From: Nonomuraea sp. MG754425
GTDB taxonomy: Bacteria; Actinomycetota; Actinomycetes; Streptosporangiales; Streptosporangiaceae
Direction of reading: 5' to 3'
NCBI RefSeq assembly: GCF_021699195.1
Contig: NZ_SSXE01000048.1
Coordinates: 1-51,416 of the forward strand
Length of the DNA stretch: 51,416 bases
Made by a program: the position numbers and the translations under genes. Below are positions 1 to 8,017 of the stretch, one piece after another; position 1 is the stretch's first letter, and each line of letters starts with the position of its first letter. The notes beneath the pieces were generated by a model. It saw nothing but the letters and a program-made list of their open reading frames with translations. It had not been told where the DNA came from and did no database searches.

Positions 1-1047
1 CCCCCGGCGACCCAGCCCACCCGGACCGTCACCGAGGATCCGCCGCCGCCGGCCACCTCGGTGCTCGGGGTGACCGTGGGTGAGATCACGATCGGCGCGG
101 ACGGCCTCGCGAGCAGCACGATCGGCCTGCGCACCAGCGGCACCGGCCCTGTCACCGCCGTGGCGGCCTGGTCGGCCCCCGGCACCGACGGCCGCACCGA
201 GCGCCTGCGGCTCAGCGGCGCCGGCTCCTACAACCGGCGGATCACCTGGACGATGGGCGAGCCCCCGTGCGGCGGGACGGTCACGCTGACCGTCACCACC
301 TCCCCCGCGGCCTCCGGCGGGCCCCGGTCGGCGTCGCTGGCCGTGCCGCCCTGCCCGACCGGCGTGACCGCGCTGGACGTGCGGCTCGGCCTGACCGGGC
401 TGACGGCCACCGCCCGGGTGCGGGTCGCCGCGAGCGGCACCGGGGAGATCCCGGTCCAGGTCAGGTTCGCGGTGGACGGCGAGCCGGCCGGCACCAGGAC
501 CGCGACGCTGTCGGGGCGGACGTCGTACGACCGGGACTTCACGCGTATGTTCCGTGCCCGCCCGTGCGGCTCGACGCTGACGGCGCAGGTCACCGCCGGC
601 GGGACGACCCGCACCGCGCGGACCGCGGTGACCTGCCCGCCGCGGGTGGACCGGGTGTCCATCGGTGACGTCGGCACCAGGGGCGGGCTGAGCGCGCCGG
701 TCAGCGTGACCACGGGGAACACCCAGCCGGTACGGCTGACCGTCAGGTTCACCGCCGGCGAGGCGGCCGACACCCAGACCGTCACCCTGTCGGGCAGCAC
801 CTCCTACCGGCGGACCTTCGGGTACGAGGTGCGGCTGCCCTGCGGCACGAAGTGGTCGGTGACGGCCGTCACGAACCCGGCGGCGGCCGGCGGCGGCGCC
901 TCCGCGAGCGGCTCCACGCCACCGTGCGAAGAACCGTCGGAGGAGCCGTCGAAGGAGCCGTCCGAGGAGCCCCGGCAGCCCGAGGAAACGCCCAAGGCGA
1001 CGCCGAGGGTGACGCCGCGCCCCAGCTCTTCTGGCACCGATGAGTGA
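1..1047 (+). CDS. Secreted/extracytoplasmic beta-sandwich repeat protein (5' partial)
   Basis: The frame is open from base 1, so the true start lies upstream. The GTG at 61 sits inside a Pro/Thr-rich linker and is not a credible start. The visible part has three tandem repeats of about 95 residues. Each carries an 'LSG..SY.R' block (codons at 211, 508, 787) followed about 18 residues later by 'PCG' (265, 562, 838), and each ends near a second Cys, as in disulfide-stapled Ig-like sandwiches. A Pro/Glu/Lys-rich tail closes the protein. A kinase and a pseudokinase that both have a membrane segment follow on the same strand. I infer that this is the outer part of another membrane signalling protein whose cytoplasmic part is off the window. 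No family name is recognised. Confidence 0.7.
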   Translation, partial: PPATQPTRTVTEDPPPPATSVLGVTVGEITIGADGLASSTIGLRTSGTGPVTAVAAWSAPGTDGRTERLRLSGAGSYNRRITWTMGEPPCGGTVTLTVTTSPAASGGPRSASLAVPPCPTGVTALDVRLGLTGLTATARVRVAASGTGEIPVQVRFAVDGEPAGTRTATLSGRTSYDRDFTRMFRARPCGSTLTAQVTAGGTTRTARTAVTCPPRVDRVSIGDVGTRGGLSAPVSVTTGNTQPVRLTVRFTAGEAADTQTVTLSGSTSYRRTFGYEVRLPCGTKWSVTAVTNPAAAGGGASASGSTPPCEEPSEEPSKEPSEEPRQPEETPKATPRVTPRPSSSGTDE

Positions 1048-1154
1048 CATTTCGCTACTTGTCGCATACCGGTAGCGGGAAAGCGGTTCCCTCTGGTTAA
1101 GCTACGGACCGTTTGATGAGGGTGGGGGCCCACAGAACTCCAGAGGAGACCGTT

Positions 1155-2807
1155 ATGTACGGTGATGGGCCCTGGGGGGTCCCCGGCTACACCGAGGTGC
1201 GCGAGCTGGGCTCGGGCGCGGCCGGCCGGGTGGTCCTGGCCAGGCGTGACCACGACGGCGCCGAAGTCGCCATCAAGTACCTCAGCGACGAGCTGAGGTC
1301 CGACGTCGGGTTCGTCGCCCGGTTCCGGCACGAGGCCAGGCTGCTGGCCACGTTACAGAGCCAGTACCACGCCCGGCTGATCGACTACGTCGAGGCCGGG
1401 CAGGGCGCGGCCATCATCATGGAGCTGATCAACGGCGTCTCGCTGCGCGAGCTCATCAGGTCCGAGGGCCCCACCGGCCCCGAGGCGGCGCTGACCGTGC
1501 TCAAGGGCTCGCTGCTCGGCCTGGCCTCGGCGCACGCGATCGGCGTCGTGCACCGCGACTTCAAGCCCGAGAACGTCATGGTGCGCGCCGACGGCACCAG
1601 CAAGCTCGTGGACTTCGGCATCGCGGTCCGCGCCGGGGAGGACGCCGGCGCGGCGGGCACGCCCCCGTACATGGCGCCCGAGCAGTGGGCGGGCGCCGCG
1701 GCCGGGCCCGCGACCGACGTGTACGCGGCCACCGTCGTGTTCTTCGAGTGCCTGACCGGCACACGCCCGTTCCGCGCCCCCAACGTCGCGGCGCTGGCCC
1801 GCCAGCACCAGAGCGCGTCCCCGCCCGTCGAGGAGGTCCCCGAGGCGCTGCGCAGCCTGGTCGAGCGCGGCCTGGCCAAGAGCCCGTCGGGACGCCCCCC
1901 GTCGGCGGAGGCGTTCCTGACCGAGTTGGAGGCCGTCGCGGCCGAGGGCTACGGCGCGGACTGGGAGGAGCGCGGACGCCGCCGCCTGGCCGCCCTGGCG
2001 GGCCTGCTGGTGCTGCTGTTCCCGAGCGGGCTCGACGAGCCGGCCCAGACGGCGACCTCGCTCGCCGAGACCCGCTTCGCCCGGCCGGCGCGCCTCCTGC
2101 GCAGGCTGCCCGCCAAGATCGCGGTGGGCGCGGCGGGCGCCGGGGTGCTGATCGCCGCGGCGGTGGTGGTCCTCGTCTCGGGGCCGTCGGAGCCGGTGCT
2201 GCGGGCGCAGACCAGTTCGGTCGGGCCGAGCACCGCGCAGCCGTTCACGCCCGAGCCCGAGGAGACGACCGCGGAGCCGACCGAGGAGCCGGCGATCACC
2301 CTCGACGAGACCACGCCCGAGCCCAGCCCCACGGACACGGTGAGCACCGCGCCGCCGACCGTCGCGCCGGCGACCGTCCTGCCCACGCGCACGACCACCG
2401 CGACGCCCACGCCCACGCCGGTCAAGACGCCGCCCAGGACCAGGACGCCCAGGCCGAGCCGGACCGCGACGCCGACCCCGACGCCGTCCGCCGAGCCCGA
2501 GATGAGCGGCGACGTGGAGGACCGCAAGCCGTCCGCCTCGCCCACCGTCCCGCGCGCGACCCCGACGCCCGTCCCGGTCACACCGACGCCCGTGCCGACG
2601 CGCAACACTGTCTCGCCGCCGCAGTCCCCGTCGCCCGGCGGCGAGGAGACGCCCGTCGGCGGCGAGCGGCCCACCGTCACGCCGGAGCAGCCGCGGCTGT
2701 CGAGCGCCGGCGCATTGCTCGCCCTCGGCCTGATGACGACGGGCGCGCTTCCGGTCACACTTGCGGTGAGGCGCCGAAGGGCGGGACGGCACAGAAACAA
2801 GCGCTAG
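1155..2807 (+). CDS. Membrane Ser/Thr protein kinase (PknB/Hanks type)
   Basis: An intact eukaryotic-like kinase domain occupies about residues 12-270: Gly-rich loop GSGAAG (19-24), VAIK lysine K41, catalytic HRDFKPEN (H133, D135), DFG (D153) and an APE-like MAPEQW. A membrane segment lies at about 322-343, followed by a roughly 170-residue Thr/Pro/Glu-rich wall-type linker. A second hydrophobic stretch (about 519-540) ends in a basic tail. No PASTA or other sensor domain is visible. I chose ATG 1155 because AGAGGAGA lies 5-6 nt before it; the upstream in-frame TTG at 1113 has no ribosome site. Codon 67 (base 1353) is TTA, rare in such genomes. It probably phosphorylates regulatory or envelope proteins; substrates are unknown. 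Confidence 0.93.
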   Translation: MYGDGPWGVPGYTEVRELGSGAAGRVVLARRDHDGAEVAIKYLSDELRSDVGFVARFRHEARLLATLQSQYHARLIDYVEAGQGAAIIMELINGVSLRELIRSEGPTGPEAALTVLKGSLLGLASAHAIGVVHRDFKPENVMVRADGTSKLVDFGIAVRAGEDAGAAGTPPYMAPEQWAGAAAGPATDVYAATVVFFECLTGTRPFRAPNVAALARQHQSASPPVEEVPEALRSLVERGLAKSPSGRPPSAEAFLTELEAVAAEGYGADWEERGRRRLAALAGLLVLLFPSGLDEPAQTATSLAETRFARPARLLRRLPAKIAVGAAGAGVLIAAAVVVLVSGPSEPVLRAQTSSVGPSTAQPFTPEPEETTAEPTEEPAITLDETTPEPSPTDTVSTAPPTVAPATVLPTRTTTATPTPTPVKTPPRTRTPRPSRTATPTPTPSAEPEMSGDVEDRKPSASPTVPRATPTPVPVTPTPVPTRNTVSPPQSPSPGGEETPVGGERPTVTPEQPRLSSAGALLALGLMTTGALPVTLAVRRRRAGRHRNKR

Positions 2808-2829
2808 ACGCGCCCGGGGGGCAACGGCG

Positions 2830-4206
2830 ATGGACAACCCTCAGAACGGTATCGCCGGGTTCCGGCTCACCGAGCACACCTGGATGACCGAGCTCGGCAA
2901 CTGGATCGACGCCATCTCACCCGACGGCCGCAGGGCGGGCGCCCTGCTGTTCGACCCGAGGCTCGTGGGGCTGCCGGGCGTGCGCGAGCGCGTCGTCCAG
3001 GCGGTCATGACCGACCAGCGGCTCGTGCTGGCCGGGCTGACCGGGCTCATCCCGGTGGCCGACGTGGTCGCGGCCGGCGACCAGGTGTGGCTGCTGACCG
3101 CGCAGGCGGTCAGCCCCACGCTGGCCGACCTGCTCGCCGCCGGCGCGGGCGGCGGCTCGCCCGTCGATCCGAACGGGGCGGCGTCCGTGCTGGTGGAGAC
3201 CGCCCAGACACTGCTCGCGCTGCACGCGGCCGGGGTCACGCACGGCTCGGTGCACCCGGGCACGATCGTGATCACCGCGGAGGGCGTCTCGCTGCTGTCG
3301 GAGCGCGGCCTGTCCGACGCCATCCGCGCCCAGGTCTCGCCACGCGAGCGGGACGCGGCGGGCTGGGCCTCGCTGGCCCGCGGCCTGGCCGCCACCTCCG
3401 GGCGCGCCGCACCGGAGGTCGCCGAGTTGTTCGACCGCGCCGCGGCCACCGCGCAGACCCTGGGTCTGGGGAGCGCGCGCGACCTGCTGGTCAACGAGCG
3501 GGGCCGGCTGCCCGGCGGCCGGATCAGCAGGGACGGGCTGGCCAGGGCGGCGCGCGGGCGGTCGGCGTTCGCGCAGCCGCGCTCGTACGGGCCGGCTCCG
3601 GTCGCGACGCCGCACGACGAGGGCGACATCGTCACGCTCCTGCACGTGCCGGGGCAGCCGTCGGGGCCGGTCCAGTTCGGGCCCGGGGTCGACGTGAGCA
3701 CCCAGCCCCGGCACCCCGAGACGCCCGCGGAACGGATCTGGCGGACGGGGCGCGAGGAGGCGTCCACCGTGCACCGGCCGGCCGCGCGGGCCAGGGCGTC
3801 GCGGGCGCGGCGCAGGCGGACGATCCTGTCCGCCGCGGTCTTCGCCGTGATCATGGTGGGGGCGTTGCTGGCCTGGTTCCGGCTGGGGAACGTGCCGGAA
3901 CTGGCGGTCGAGTCGGTCAAGGTGGCCGCGCCGAAGAAGACGCAGGGCTGCGACAGCGCCGTCCTCGTCACGGGCACCGTCGTGACGAACGGGGCGCCCG
4001 GCGAGATCACCTACGAGTGGCGCAAGAACCTGGACAAGGAGGTCGTCAGGGGAACGCTGCGCACGAAGGCCGACCAGACGTCGTACGCGGTGCCGCTGCG
4101 GTGGACGCTGCGCGGGAAGAGCGAGGTCAAGGCCACCGCCACGCTGCGCATCCTCACGCCGGGGCCGGTGCGCACCGGGAAGGCGAGCTTCACGTACAAG
4201 TGTTGA
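2830..4206 (+). CDS. Membrane pseudokinase-like protein with C-terminal extracytoplasmic domain
   Basis: The first ~230 residues follow a kinase C-lobe pattern, but the catalytic loop reads THGSVHPGTIVI (H138 onward) instead of HRDxKPxN, and the DFG region reads SERG. The catalytic Asp and metal-binding Asp are therefore absent. This resembles the pseudokinase domain of mycobacterial MviN in style. A basic stretch (RARRRRT) precedes one membrane segment at about 331-350. The ~100-residue outer domain has two Cys (QGCDS and the last residue) and a TSY...W.L.GK pattern similar to the repeats in the gene at 1-1047. It begins 22 nt after the kinase stop, so the two are probably cotranscribed. Likely role: phospho-independent scaffold or sensor; the partner is inferred. 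Confidence 0.75.
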   Translation: MDNPQNGIAGFRLTEHTWMTELGNWIDAISPDGRRAGALLFDPRLVGLPGVRERVVQAVMTDQRLVLAGLTGLIPVADVVAAGDQVWLLTAQAVSPTLADLLAAGAGGGSPVDPNGAASVLVETAQTLLALHAAGVTHGSVHPGTIVITAEGVSLLSERGLSDAIRAQVSPRERDAAGWASLARGLAATSGRAAPEVAELFDRAAATAQTLGLGSARDLLVNERGRLPGGRISRDGLARAARGRSAFAQPRSYGPAPVATPHDEGDIVTLLHVPGQPSGPVQFGPGVDVSTQPRHPETPAERIWRTGREEASTVHRPAARARASRARRRRTILSAAVFAVIMVGALLAWFRLGNVPELAVESVKVAAPKKTQGCDSAVLVTGTVVTNGAPGEITYEWRKNLDKEVVRGTLRTKADQTSYAVPLRWTLRGKSEVKATATLRILTPGPVRTGKASFTYKC

Positions 4207-4255
4207 TCACCCGGCGGCAATGCATCTCATAGCGGTTCTTACTAATCTGGCGAAC

Positions 4256-5383
4256 ATGACCACGCAGACCCCCGCGGGCTGGTACCCGGACCCCTACGGA
4301 GAGCCACAACTCCGCTGGTGGGACGGCGCCCAGTGGACGGACGCCACCCACGTCCAGGAGCAGGGGCCGGCCCAGCCCCAGCAGCCGCCCACCGGCCCGC
4401 AGCCGCAACCGCCGTCCGGGCCACCGTCTCAGCCCGGCTCGCCGCCGTCCGGGCCCCAGTCGCCGTCCGGCCCGAACTGGTCGGCGACGCCGGCCAACCC
4501 CACGCTGCAGTTCGGGCAGCCGGCCCACGGGCACAGCCCCTACGGCGGGCCCGCGGCCCCCACCCAGCAGCAGCCGCAGTGGGGCGGCGGGCCGTCGCCG
4601 GGGCCCGGTTACGGCCCGCCGCCGAAGCAGGGCAACCCGCTGCCCTGGGTGTTCGGCGGGCTGGCCGCGCTGCTGGTGATCGCGCTGGTCGTGGTGGCCG
4701 GCCTGTTCTTCATCGGCGACGACGGCCGGAACACGGCGCAGCCGAGACCGGCCGACACGTACGAGCCGCGCCAGCCGCCCTCGAACGAGCCGCCGTCGCG
4801 CGACCCCGTGCCCAGCCCCGGCCAGGGCGGCGAGTTCCCCCAACCGGCCGGCGACGTCGTCACCGACCCGCGCGCCGGCCTCTCCTTCGAGGTGCCGGAC
4901 GACTGGGCCGTGGCGGCCCCCTCCGACGTCAACAGCGGCCGGCCCACCGAGCAGCAGTGGACCGCCGGTGTCAAGGCCATCTCGCAGGAGAAGTACGACG
5001 GCCGCTTCGACTGGGTCGGCAACGTCTACACGGGCCTGCTGAACGAGCTCTACCCCTACAGCGGCGTGGCGGGCATGGGCGACACGGCCAAGGCCGTGTT
5101 CGTGCACTTCACCACGCAGTTCTACCAGCTCGCGCACGAGAGCGAGGTCGTCGCCGACAAGGCCATGAAGATCGGCGACCGCGACGCGTGGGTGCTGCAG
5201 TTCGAGCTCGACTTCACCAAGGTCTCGGAGGAGAACGGCTTCAAGTGGAAAAAGGAGAACGGGGCGATCGTGCTCATGGACCGCGGTGAGGGCCAGAGCC
5301 CGGCGATCGTTTACGTCTCCGTTCCCGACAATCTGGGCACCGACGTGGTCGGCAAGGTTCTCGGCTCCCTCAAGCCCGCTTGA
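4256..5383 (+). CDS. DUF2510 membrane protein with extracytoplasmic domain
   Basis: The N-terminus (AGWYPDPYGEPQLRWWDGAQWT) is a textbook DUF2510 domain, a short module found at the N-terminus of many actinobacterial membrane proteins. Then come a Pro/Gln/Gly-rich linker, one membrane helix (VFGGLAALLVIALVVVAGLFF, about residues 130-150) and a ~170-residue outer domain beginning LSFEVPDDWAV. That opening resembles PsbP/LpqN-like lipoprotein folds. I place the start at ATG 4256 because DUF2510 proteins usually begin just before AGWYPDP; the in-frame ATG at 4220 is possible. It is last in the signalling group of the first 5.4 kb. Function is unknown; the outer domain may sense or bind an envelope ligand. 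Confidence 0.85.
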   Translation: MTTQTPAGWYPDPYGEPQLRWWDGAQWTDATHVQEQGPAQPQQPPTGPQPQPPSGPPSQPGSPPSGPQSPSGPNWSATPANPTLQFGQPAHGHSPYGGPAAPTQQQPQWGGGPSPGPGYGPPPKQGNPLPWVFGGLAALLVIALVVVAGLFFIGDDGRNTAQPRPADTYEPRQPPSNEPPSRDPVPSPGQGGEFPQPAGDVVTDPRAGLSFEVPDDWAVAAPSDVNSGRPTEQQWTAGVKAISQEKYDGRFDWVGNVYTGLLNELYPYSGVAGMGDTAKAVFVHFTTQFYQLAHESEVVADKAMKIGDRDAWVLQFELDFTKVSEENGFKWKKENGAIVLMDRGEGQSPAIVYVSVPDNLGTDVVGKVLGSLKPA

Positions 5384-5451
5384 TCGGTGGCACTAGGCTG
5401 GTGGGGTAACAAGCGGGCGGATCGCTCCGAGCCGCTGGGCGAGGAGATCGT

Positions 5452-6045
5452 ATGAGTGACTTGCTGGTCTGGATCGACTGTGAGATGACCGGGCTCGACC
5501 TGAGCCGCGACGCGCTCGTCGAGGTGGCGTGCGTCGTCACCGACAGCGAGCTGAACCAGCTCGACGAGGGCGTCGACGTGGTGATCAAGCCGCCGCCGGA
5601 GTCCCTGGAGCAGATGTCGCAGGTGGTGCGCGAGATGCACACCGCCTCCGGCCTGCTGCCCGAGTTGCCGGGCGGGGTGACCCTGGCCGAGGCGGAGTCG
5701 CTGGTGCTCGACTACATCCGCCGCCATGTGCCCGAGCCGAAGAAGGCTCCGCTGTGCGGCAACTCGATCGGCACCGACCGGACGTTCATCGCCCGCGACA
5801 TGCCCGGGGTGGACGCGTATTTGCACTACCGGATGGTCGACGTCTCCTCGATCAAGGAGTTGGTCCGCCGGTGGTACCCGCGGGTCTATTTCGCCGCGCC
5901 CGAAAAGCAGGGCGGGCACAGGGCTTTGGCCGATATCACGGAGAGCATCAGGGAGCTTCGTTACTACCGCGCGGCCGTCTTCGTGGGTCAGCCGGGGCCC
6001 GATTCGAGCACCGCCAGGGGCCTCGCCGAACGTGTCAGCGGATAA
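5452..6045 (+). CDS. orn: Oligoribonuclease
   Basis: This DEDDh 3'-5' exonuclease degrades RNA di- to pentanucleotides, including pGpG from c-di-GMP turnover, in the cytoplasm. Exo I WIDCEMTG supplies D9 and E11. The middle motif [10 protein letters not shown] supplies D109. GGHRALADI supplies H156 and D161. The length of 197 aa is typical for actinobacterial Orn (E. coli 181). GAGGAG lies just before ATG 5452. The tRNA-His gene follows on the same strand, an arrangement I recall from other actinomycetes. No key residue is missing. Confidence 0.97.
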   Translation: MSDLLVWIDCEMTGLDLSRDALVEVACVVTDSELNQLDEGVDVVIKPPPESLEQMSQVVREMHTASGLLPELPGGVTLAEAESLVLDYIRRHVPEPKKAPLCGNSIGTDRTFIARDMPGVDAYLHYRMVDVSSIKELVRRWYPRVYFAAPEKQGGHRALADITESIRELRYYRAAVFVGQPGPDSSTARGLAERVSG

Positions 6046-6112
6046 TCGAGTGGCGTAAAGACTCCCGAACACCGCTACACTTTTCCTGTGCCGTCACACA
6101 GCGGGCGGGCAT

Positions 6113-6189
6113 GGTGGGTGTAGCTCAGTTGGCAGAGCGCCAGGTTGTGGTCCTGGATGTCGAGGGTTCAAGTCCCTTCACTCACCCCA
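6113..6189 (+). tRNA. tRNA-His (GTG anticodon)
   Basis: A full cloverleaf can be drawn. The acceptor stem is 6114-6120 with 6179-6185, containing one G:T pair. The extra G(-1) at 6113 pairs with discriminator C73 at 6186, the hallmark of tRNA-His. The anticodon GTG is at 6147-6149 in a 7-nt loop, the T-loop is TTCAAGT, and CCA (6187-6189) is encoded. A TACACT at 6076-6081 is a possible -10 box for its own promoter. A strong hairpin with a T-rich tail follows. Confidence 0.97.
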
Positions 6190-6196
6190 AGGCAAG

Positions 6197-6233
6197 CGGC
6201 CGGTCCTTCGGACCGGCCGTTGTCGTTTTCTTT
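6197..6233 (+). terminator. Rho-independent terminator after tRNA-His
   Basis: A 10-bp GC-rich stem (CGGCCGGTCC with GGACCGGCCG, 6197-6206 and 6210-6219) has a TTC loop and is followed by TTGTCGTTTTCTTT. It lies 8 nt after the tRNA CCA end, which fits termination of the orn/tRNA-His transcript. Confidence 0.85.
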
Positions 6234-6345
6234 CGGGCAACGGCCCCAAATCATGACAATGCGGGTTATGCTCGCTGTCTAACGCTAACGCCGGCAGCAC
6301 GGGGGCCATCGGCGATCTGACCGTCTGCGCGCCCCCGGAGGCCGG

Positions 6346-6570
6346 ATGAGAGTCGACGACGCAGCTTTCGATAGCGTGTTCACGTCACTGAGCAAACGCG
6401 AGGCCGAGGTCATGGACCTGATCGCCACAGGTCAGTCCAACGGGCAGATCGCGCAACGGCTCTTCCTCAGCGAGAAGACCGTCAAGAACCACGTCAACCG
6501 GATCTACGCCAAGCTCGGCGTCGACTCCAGGGTCACCGCCATCGGGCTCTGGCTGTCGCGCCGCCAGTAG
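6346..6570 (+). CDS. HTH-only LuxR/GerE-type DNA-binding protein
   Basis: At 74 aa this is almost nothing but a GerE-type helix-turn-helix: [51 protein letters not shown] (about residues 14-66), with the invariant E/REA, IA..L..SEKTVK.H and KLGV positions. There is no receiver, PAS or ligand domain and no room for one. GGAGG lies 6 nt upstream of the ATG. Such isolated HTH proteins resemble WhiJ/BldB-era developmental regulators only loosely; closer candidates are small orphan LuxR proteins of actinomycetes. It probably binds DNA as a dimer; targets are unknown. It stands alone, between tRNA-His and the NADH dehydrogenase. Confidence 0.88.
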   Translation: MRVDDAAFDSVFTSLSKREAEVMDLIATGQSNGQIAQRLFLSEKTVKNHVNRIYAKLGVDSRVTAIGLWLSRRQ

Positions 6571-6742
6571 CGGCGGCCGATCACCGTTCTCCCGCGCCTT
6601 CGGACGGCCGGGTCACGAGGCGGGTTCGCCGTGCGCCGCGCCGGGCATGGCGGTCGTTCCTCCCCCATCGCCGGACGGCCGTTTAAGAGATGCTGGCTGT
6701 GCCATTGACATCCGAGTGCCCCTCGCGGGGGAAGGAGAGATC

Positions 6743-7963
6743 ATGGTGCACAGAGCGCGGGTCGTCGTCGTGGGCGCCGGTTTCGCCGGACTGGCGACGA
6801 CACGGGAACTGGCCAGGAGCGGCGCACTGGTGATGCTGGTCGACCGGCACCCGTACGCGACCTTCCAACCCCTCCTCTACCAGGTGGCCACGGCCGGGAT
6901 GGGCACGGCCGACGTCTCCTACCCGATCCGGACCTTCGCCGCCCGATGGCCGAACGTCCGGGCGCGGCGGGCCGCGCTGAGCAAGGTGCTGGCCGACGAG
7001 CGGCGGGTGGAGTTCGAGGACGGCGACGCGATCGACTACGACTACCTCGTGCTGGCCACCGGCGTCACCACCAACTGGCTGAACGTGCCGGGGGCGCGGG
7101 AGAACGCGCTGCCGATCTACTCGCTCGGCGACGCGGCCGGGCTGCGGCGGCGGCTGCAGCACTACCTGGAGGACACGGCGGCCGGACGGCGCGACAGCAT
7201 GCACGTCGTGGTGGTGGGCGCGGGGGCGACAGGCGTCGAGACGGCGGGCACGCTGGCCGAACTGCGGCGCAACACGATCCCCCTGACACATCCCGAGGTG
7301 CGGCCCGACCAGACGAGCGTGACCCTGGTGGAGCGGTTCGCGTACGTGCTGGCGCCGTACAAGCCGCGGTTGCGGGAGGCGGCGGCGGAGGCGTTGCTCA
7401 GGCGCGGGGTGCGCCTGCGGCTCGGCGCCACCGTCGCGGGCGTGGAGCCGGACGCGGTGCTGCTGGCCGACGGCACCCGGCTGAAGAGTGACGTGACCGT
7501 GTGGGCGCTGGGCGTCACCGCGCCGCCCGAGGTGCCCTCGTGGGGGCTGGAGCAGGGCAAGGGCGGCCGGGTCGCGGTCACGGAGGCGCTGAACGTGCCG
7601 GGGCACCCGGAGATCTTCGTGGTGGGCGACCTGGCCGGGCCGCCGCACGCGCCGCCGCAGCTCGCGCAGCCGGCGATCCAGATGGGCCGGCACGTGGGCA
7701 GGCAGATCGCGGCGATGGCGAAGGGCGGGCGGGCGCGGCCGTTCGCGTACCGCGATCCGGGGATCATGGCGACGGTCGGCAAGGCGGAGGCGGTGCTGCA
7801 GCTCGAGAACGGGCTGACGATGCACGGGCTGCCCGCCTGGCTGATCTGGATCTTCGTGCACGTCGCGTACCTGCTGGGCGGGCGCAACCGGATCAGCGTG
7901 CTGCTCAACTTCTTCTGGCGTTACGCCGGCCCCCACCGCAGCAGGGCCAGCGTCACGCAGTGA
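6743..7963 (+). CDS. ndh: Type II NADH dehydrogenase (NDH-2)
   Basis: This FAD flavoprotein passes electrons from NADH to quinone at the inner face of the membrane without pumping protons. The N-terminal FAD-binding GAGFAG follows a beta strand (VVVVGAGFAGLATTREL). The second Rossmann motif VVVGAGATGVETAG binds NADH, and VVGDLAG is the late FAD contact. The C-terminus (LPAWLIWIFVHVAYLLGGRNR) is the amphipathic/hydrophobic segment that anchors NDH-2 to the membrane. I chose ATG 6743 because AAGGAGAG is just upstream; an in-frame start at 6647 adds 32 unlikely residues. At 406 aa it is a little shorter than mycobacterial Ndh (about 460). Confidence 0.93.
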   Translation: MVHRARVVVVGAGFAGLATTRELARSGALVMLVDRHPYATFQPLLYQVATAGMGTADVSYPIRTFAARWPNVRARRAALSKVLADERRVEFEDGDAIDYDYLVLATGVTTNWLNVPGARENALPIYSLGDAAGLRRRLQHYLEDTAAGRRDSMHVVVVGAGATGVETAGTLAELRRNTIPLTHPEVRPDQTSVTLVERFAYVLAPYKPRLREAAAEALLRRGVRLRLGATVAGVEPDAVLLADGTRLKSDVTVWALGVTAPPEVPSWGLEQGKGGRVAVTEALNVPGHPEIFVVGDLAGPPHAPPQLAQPAIQMGRHVGRQIAAMAKGGRARPFAYRDPGIMATVGKAEAVLQLENGLTMHGLPAWLIWIFVHVAYLLGGRNRISVLLNFFWRYAGPHRSRASVTQ

Positions 7964-7995
7964 CCCCGGCCCTGGCCGGCAGGGCCGGGGATCAC
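7960..7995. terminator. Bidirectional hairpin between convergent ndh and lat
   Basis: GTGACCCCGGCCCT (7960-7973) pairs with AGGGCCGGGGATCAC (7981-7995), with one bulged base and a 7-nt loop. It sits between the converging stops at 7963 and 8018. There is no T-tract in either direction, so it would act as a GC-type terminator. Confidence 0.6.
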
Positions 7996-8017
7996 ACGGC
8001 CGCCTCTCGGCTGTCGT

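Noticed and set aside
2260..2660. Thr/Pro repeats in the kinase as a DNA repeat array or CRISPR
   Set aside because: They are degenerate codon-level repeats of a low-complexity linker, with no constant repeat or spacers.
1353..2837. Long minus-strand frame opposite the kinase gene
   Set aside because: The composition is Arg/Gly/Leu-rich with no recognisable domain, while the plus strand carries all kinase motifs.
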